From: Chloroflexota bacterium
GTDB lineage: Bacteria; Chloroflexota; Dehalococcoidia; UBA3495
Direction of reading: 5' to 3'
NCBI GenBank assembly: GCA_022571575.1
Contig: JACZXN010000081.1
Location: 1 to 7,208 of the forward strand
Length of the DNA stretch: 7,208 bases
Position 1 is the first letter of the stretch; each line of letters begins with the position of its first letter. The notes beneath the pieces are model-generated. The model saw only the letters and a program-made list of their open reading frames with translations, was not told the DNA's origin and did no database searches. Position numbers and translations under genes: made by a program. Of the stretch, positions 5,912 to 7,208 are shown one piece after another.

Positions 5912-6059
5912 CGGTCTCCCCTATGAAAAGCGGTATGATCGTTCTGTGTTCTTACAGAAGGGATGAGGGGATTATGCCACACGAAACAGCCGGAATCCCG
6001 CTCAAAGCCAGTTTAAAGCGGCTTGCTGTAAAAGTGCGGCTCCCCCAGCATATGGACAG

Positions 6060-6089
6060 GCCCGGCCCGGTTAAATGACCCGGCCGGGC
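6060..6089. other. Strong GC hairpin in the divergent intergenic region
   Basis: GCCCGGCC at 6060-6067 pairs exactly with GGCCGGGC at 6082-6089. After a C-C mismatch the stem continues with GGT (6069-6071) against ACC (6078-6080), leaving a TAAATG loop. No T-run follows on either strand, and the site lies between two divergent gene starts, so it is not a standard terminator. It could be a regulator site or a structured leader of the plus-strand lipoprotein mRNA if transcription starts before 6060. Confidence 0.5.
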
Positions 6090-6144
6090 ATATCAACCAA
6101 ATGCAAACCGGTCCCACACCGAATCTTGGACCTCTAGAGTTAGA

Positions 6145-6651
6145 ATGGTAAACATGAACAAAAAAATGCTCTTCCCGGCCTTGCTCGGATTCATCCTTCT
6201 CACGTTGATCGCCTGCGGCGGCAACGACACCGCCGAAGCAACTTCAGAACCGGCGGCGGTGCCGCCCACCGCCGTTCCGGCCGCCCCAACCACGGCCCCC
6301 ATTCCTACTCAGGCGCCGACCCAGGCCCCAACCCAGGTCCCGACCCTGGCTCCGACCGACACGCCACCGGCCGAGCCCACACGGGTGGCGACGGAAGGCG
6401 AGCTGTTCCTGCAATTGGTCCAGCCCACCGAGACTGAGGTGTTCACCGATTCCGATACATTGTTGGTTTCCGGGCGGACCCGGGTGGATGCCGTGGTGAC
6501 AATTAACGACACCATCGTGGAGCCCAACATCGACGGCGAATTTTCCCTGGACGTGCCGTTGGAAGAGGGCCCAAATATTATCGAGGTGGTGGTCAGCGTG
6601 GCCAGCGGGGAGCAAATGGACCTGGTCTTGGTCGCCATCTATTTACCCTGA
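6145..6651 (+). CDS. Lipoprotein with Pro/Thr-rich linker and Ig-like (glucodextranase domain B-like) domain
   Basis: A complete 168-residue exported lipoprotein. The N-terminus has lysines (NKK), a hydrophobic stretch MLFPALLGFILLTLIAC and a lipobox L21-I-A-C24, so Cys24 should be lipidated and the protein anchored on the outer face of the membrane. Residues about 30-78 are a low-complexity Pro/Thr/Ala/Gln linker with PTQAPTQAPTQVPTLAPT triplet repeats. Residues about 85-168 form one beta-sandwich domain: LQLVQPTETEVF, LLVSGRT, VVTINDTIVEPNIDGEFSLD, PLEEGPNIIEVVV, the strand pattern of the Ig-like domain B of glucodextranases and many surface proteins. It has no catalytic motif; a cell-surface or carbohydrate-contact role is a guess. 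The start is ATG 6145, with ATG 6154 also possible; neither has a strong ribosome site. The next gene is in the same frame, 84 bases after this stop. Confidence 0.82.
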   Translation: MVNMNKKMLFPALLGFILLTLIACGGNDTAEATSEPAAVPPTAVPAAPTTAPIPTQAPTQAPTQVPTLAPTDTPPAEPTRVATEGELFLQLVQPTETEVFTDSDTLLVSGRTRVDAVVTINDTIVEPNIDGEFSLDVPLEEGPNIIEVVVSVASGEQMDLVLVAIYLP

Positions 6652-6684
6652 TCAAAAACCGGATCAAAAACCGGATCAAAAACC
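6649..6684 (+). repeat. Three tandem copies of a 12-base unit after the lipoprotein stop
   Basis: GGATCAAAAACC occurs at 6661-6672 and 6673-6684, and as TGATCAAAAACC at 6649-6660, where its first three bases are the lipoprotein's TGA stop. The repeat is seen directly. The unit is a multiple of three, so the frame from the lipoprotein stays open past it (coding GSKT if read) into the next gene. It has no inverted symmetry or T-run on the plus strand and is probably a slippage-type microsatellite. Confidence 0.85.
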
Positions 6685-6735
6685 GGCCATCAGCAGACAA
6701 CGTCGGAACTAGATTCCCAAAGGACAGGTCCCCCA

Positions 6736-7208
6736 GTGTCAGATTTATATCAAGCTCTCTCCATAAAAAGAAACCGGTTCTCCCGGTCAAGTCTCGTCCT
6801 GCTCGCCGTCCTCTTCGGCTTGGCGCTGCTGTTCGTTTCTTACGGCACGGCTTCGGCCCAAGAAACCGTTTCCATCGGACGGGGGTTCACCGGCATCGTC
6901 ACGTCGGTTAACGAAACTGATGGAGTATTGAACGTCGAGTCCAAACGAGCGGTCTTTGATCTCCGCGTGACCGAGACCACCGTGATCAGCACCCCCCCTG
7001 ACAAAGACGTGGGCCTGGGAGGCCTGCCAATGGAGATGGGGTTCAGGATCGCCGGGCTGGTGGACAAAAGGATAACCGACGACGACGGCAGCGTGACACC
7101 GGAAATTCTGACCGCCCAGAGGATCATCGTTATCCCTGGAAAGGCAACGCGCAGTCACCGGCAGACCATCGCCGTCGATACCCACGGCGTTACGCACACC
7201 ACCCTCGA
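6736..7208 (+). CDS. Secreted protein, DUF5666-like (partial, runs off right edge)
   Basis: An open frame of 157 codons without a stop to the window end. It starts at GTG 6736 (AGG 7 bases before) and opens with a Sec signal peptide: basic segment KRNRFSR (11-17), hydrophobic core about 19-35 (SLVLLAVLFGLALLFVS), and cleavage expected after ASA (39-41). The mature part has a short beta-rich module, GFTGIVTSVNETDGVLNVES, then VFDLRVTETTVIS, MGFRIAGLVDKR and LTAQRIIVIPGK. This pattern of a GxV-V-x-N strand followed by (V/R)IVxIPGK is like DUF5666 beta-barrel repeats of exported proteins. The rest may hold more repeats or another domain. The stretch after the module (SHRQTIAVDTHGVTHTTL) is unassigned. 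It follows the lipoprotein in the same direction and may share its transcript. The signal peptide is sure; the domain name is tentative. Confidence 0.68.
   Translation, partial: MSDLYQALSIKRNRFSRSSLVLLAVLFGLALLFVSYGTASAQETVSIGRGFTGIVTSVNETDGVLNVESKRAVFDLRVTETTVISTPPDKDVGLGGLPMEMGFRIAGLVDKRITDDDGSVTPEILTAQRIIVIPGKATRSHRQTIAVDTHGVTHTTL

Noticed and set aside
6593..6790. Minus-strand frame with a repeated RFLI motif
   Set aside because: The repeat is just the 12-base tandem unit read backwards; there is no start signal and it overlaps two plus-strand genes.

Overview
The window looks like a piece of a GC-rich, free-living bacterial genome. A member of the Chloroflexota, of the kind rich in paralogous LLM-class oxidoreductases, molybdenum hydroxylases and amidohydrolases (SAR202/Dehalococcoidia-like), would fit. 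This is inferred from gene content and from the lipoprotein's Pro-Thr-Gln linker; no marker gene is present. No rRNA, tRNA, CRISPR array or insertion sequence was recognised.

Layout. Positions 1-5911 are a block of minus-strand genes. In transcription order they are: a DinB-family protein (5911-5375); an orphan molybdopterin-binding large subunit of the xanthine dehydrogenase/CO dehydrogenase superfamily (5277-3019); an LLM-class flavin/F420 oxidoreductase (2943-1984); a vapBC-type toxin-antitoxin pair (1733-1091); a bicupin (828-115); and the start of an N-acyl-D-amino-acid deacylase-like amidohydrolase (95 to beyond the left edge). After a divergent intergenic region with a strong GC hairpin, two plus-strand genes for exported proteins follow: a lipoprotein with a Pro/Thr linker and an Ig-like domain (6145-6651), and a secreted DUF5666-like protein running off the right edge (6736-7208).

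How the genes may work together. The Mo-hydroxylase large subunit, LLM oxidoreductase, bicupin and amidohydrolase fit an oxidative and hydrolytic programme on small organic molecules. Bicupin and amidohydrolase are 19 bases apart and probably one transcript. The molybdenum subunit has no FeS or FAD subunit gene beside it here, so its partners must be elsewhere or its electron acceptor is unusual.

The least ordinary part is 850-1985. The vapBC pair lies between two stretches of gene debris. One (1861-1941) still encodes the C-terminal tail of a second molybdenum-hydroxylase subunit, 28 of 30 bases identical over its best stretch to the intact gene 1.1 kb away. The other (985-1024) joins a 17-base exact match to the molybdenum-binding C-terminal motif of that gene to a 17-base exact match to the start of the amidohydrolase gene. 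I read this as a rearrangement hot spot where paralogous catabolic genes were duplicated, recombined and lost. Two inverted-repeat sites, one upstream of vapB and an 18-base perfect palindrome upstream of the bicupin, are good candidate operators. I saw no clear sign of a wholly new defence or mobile system.
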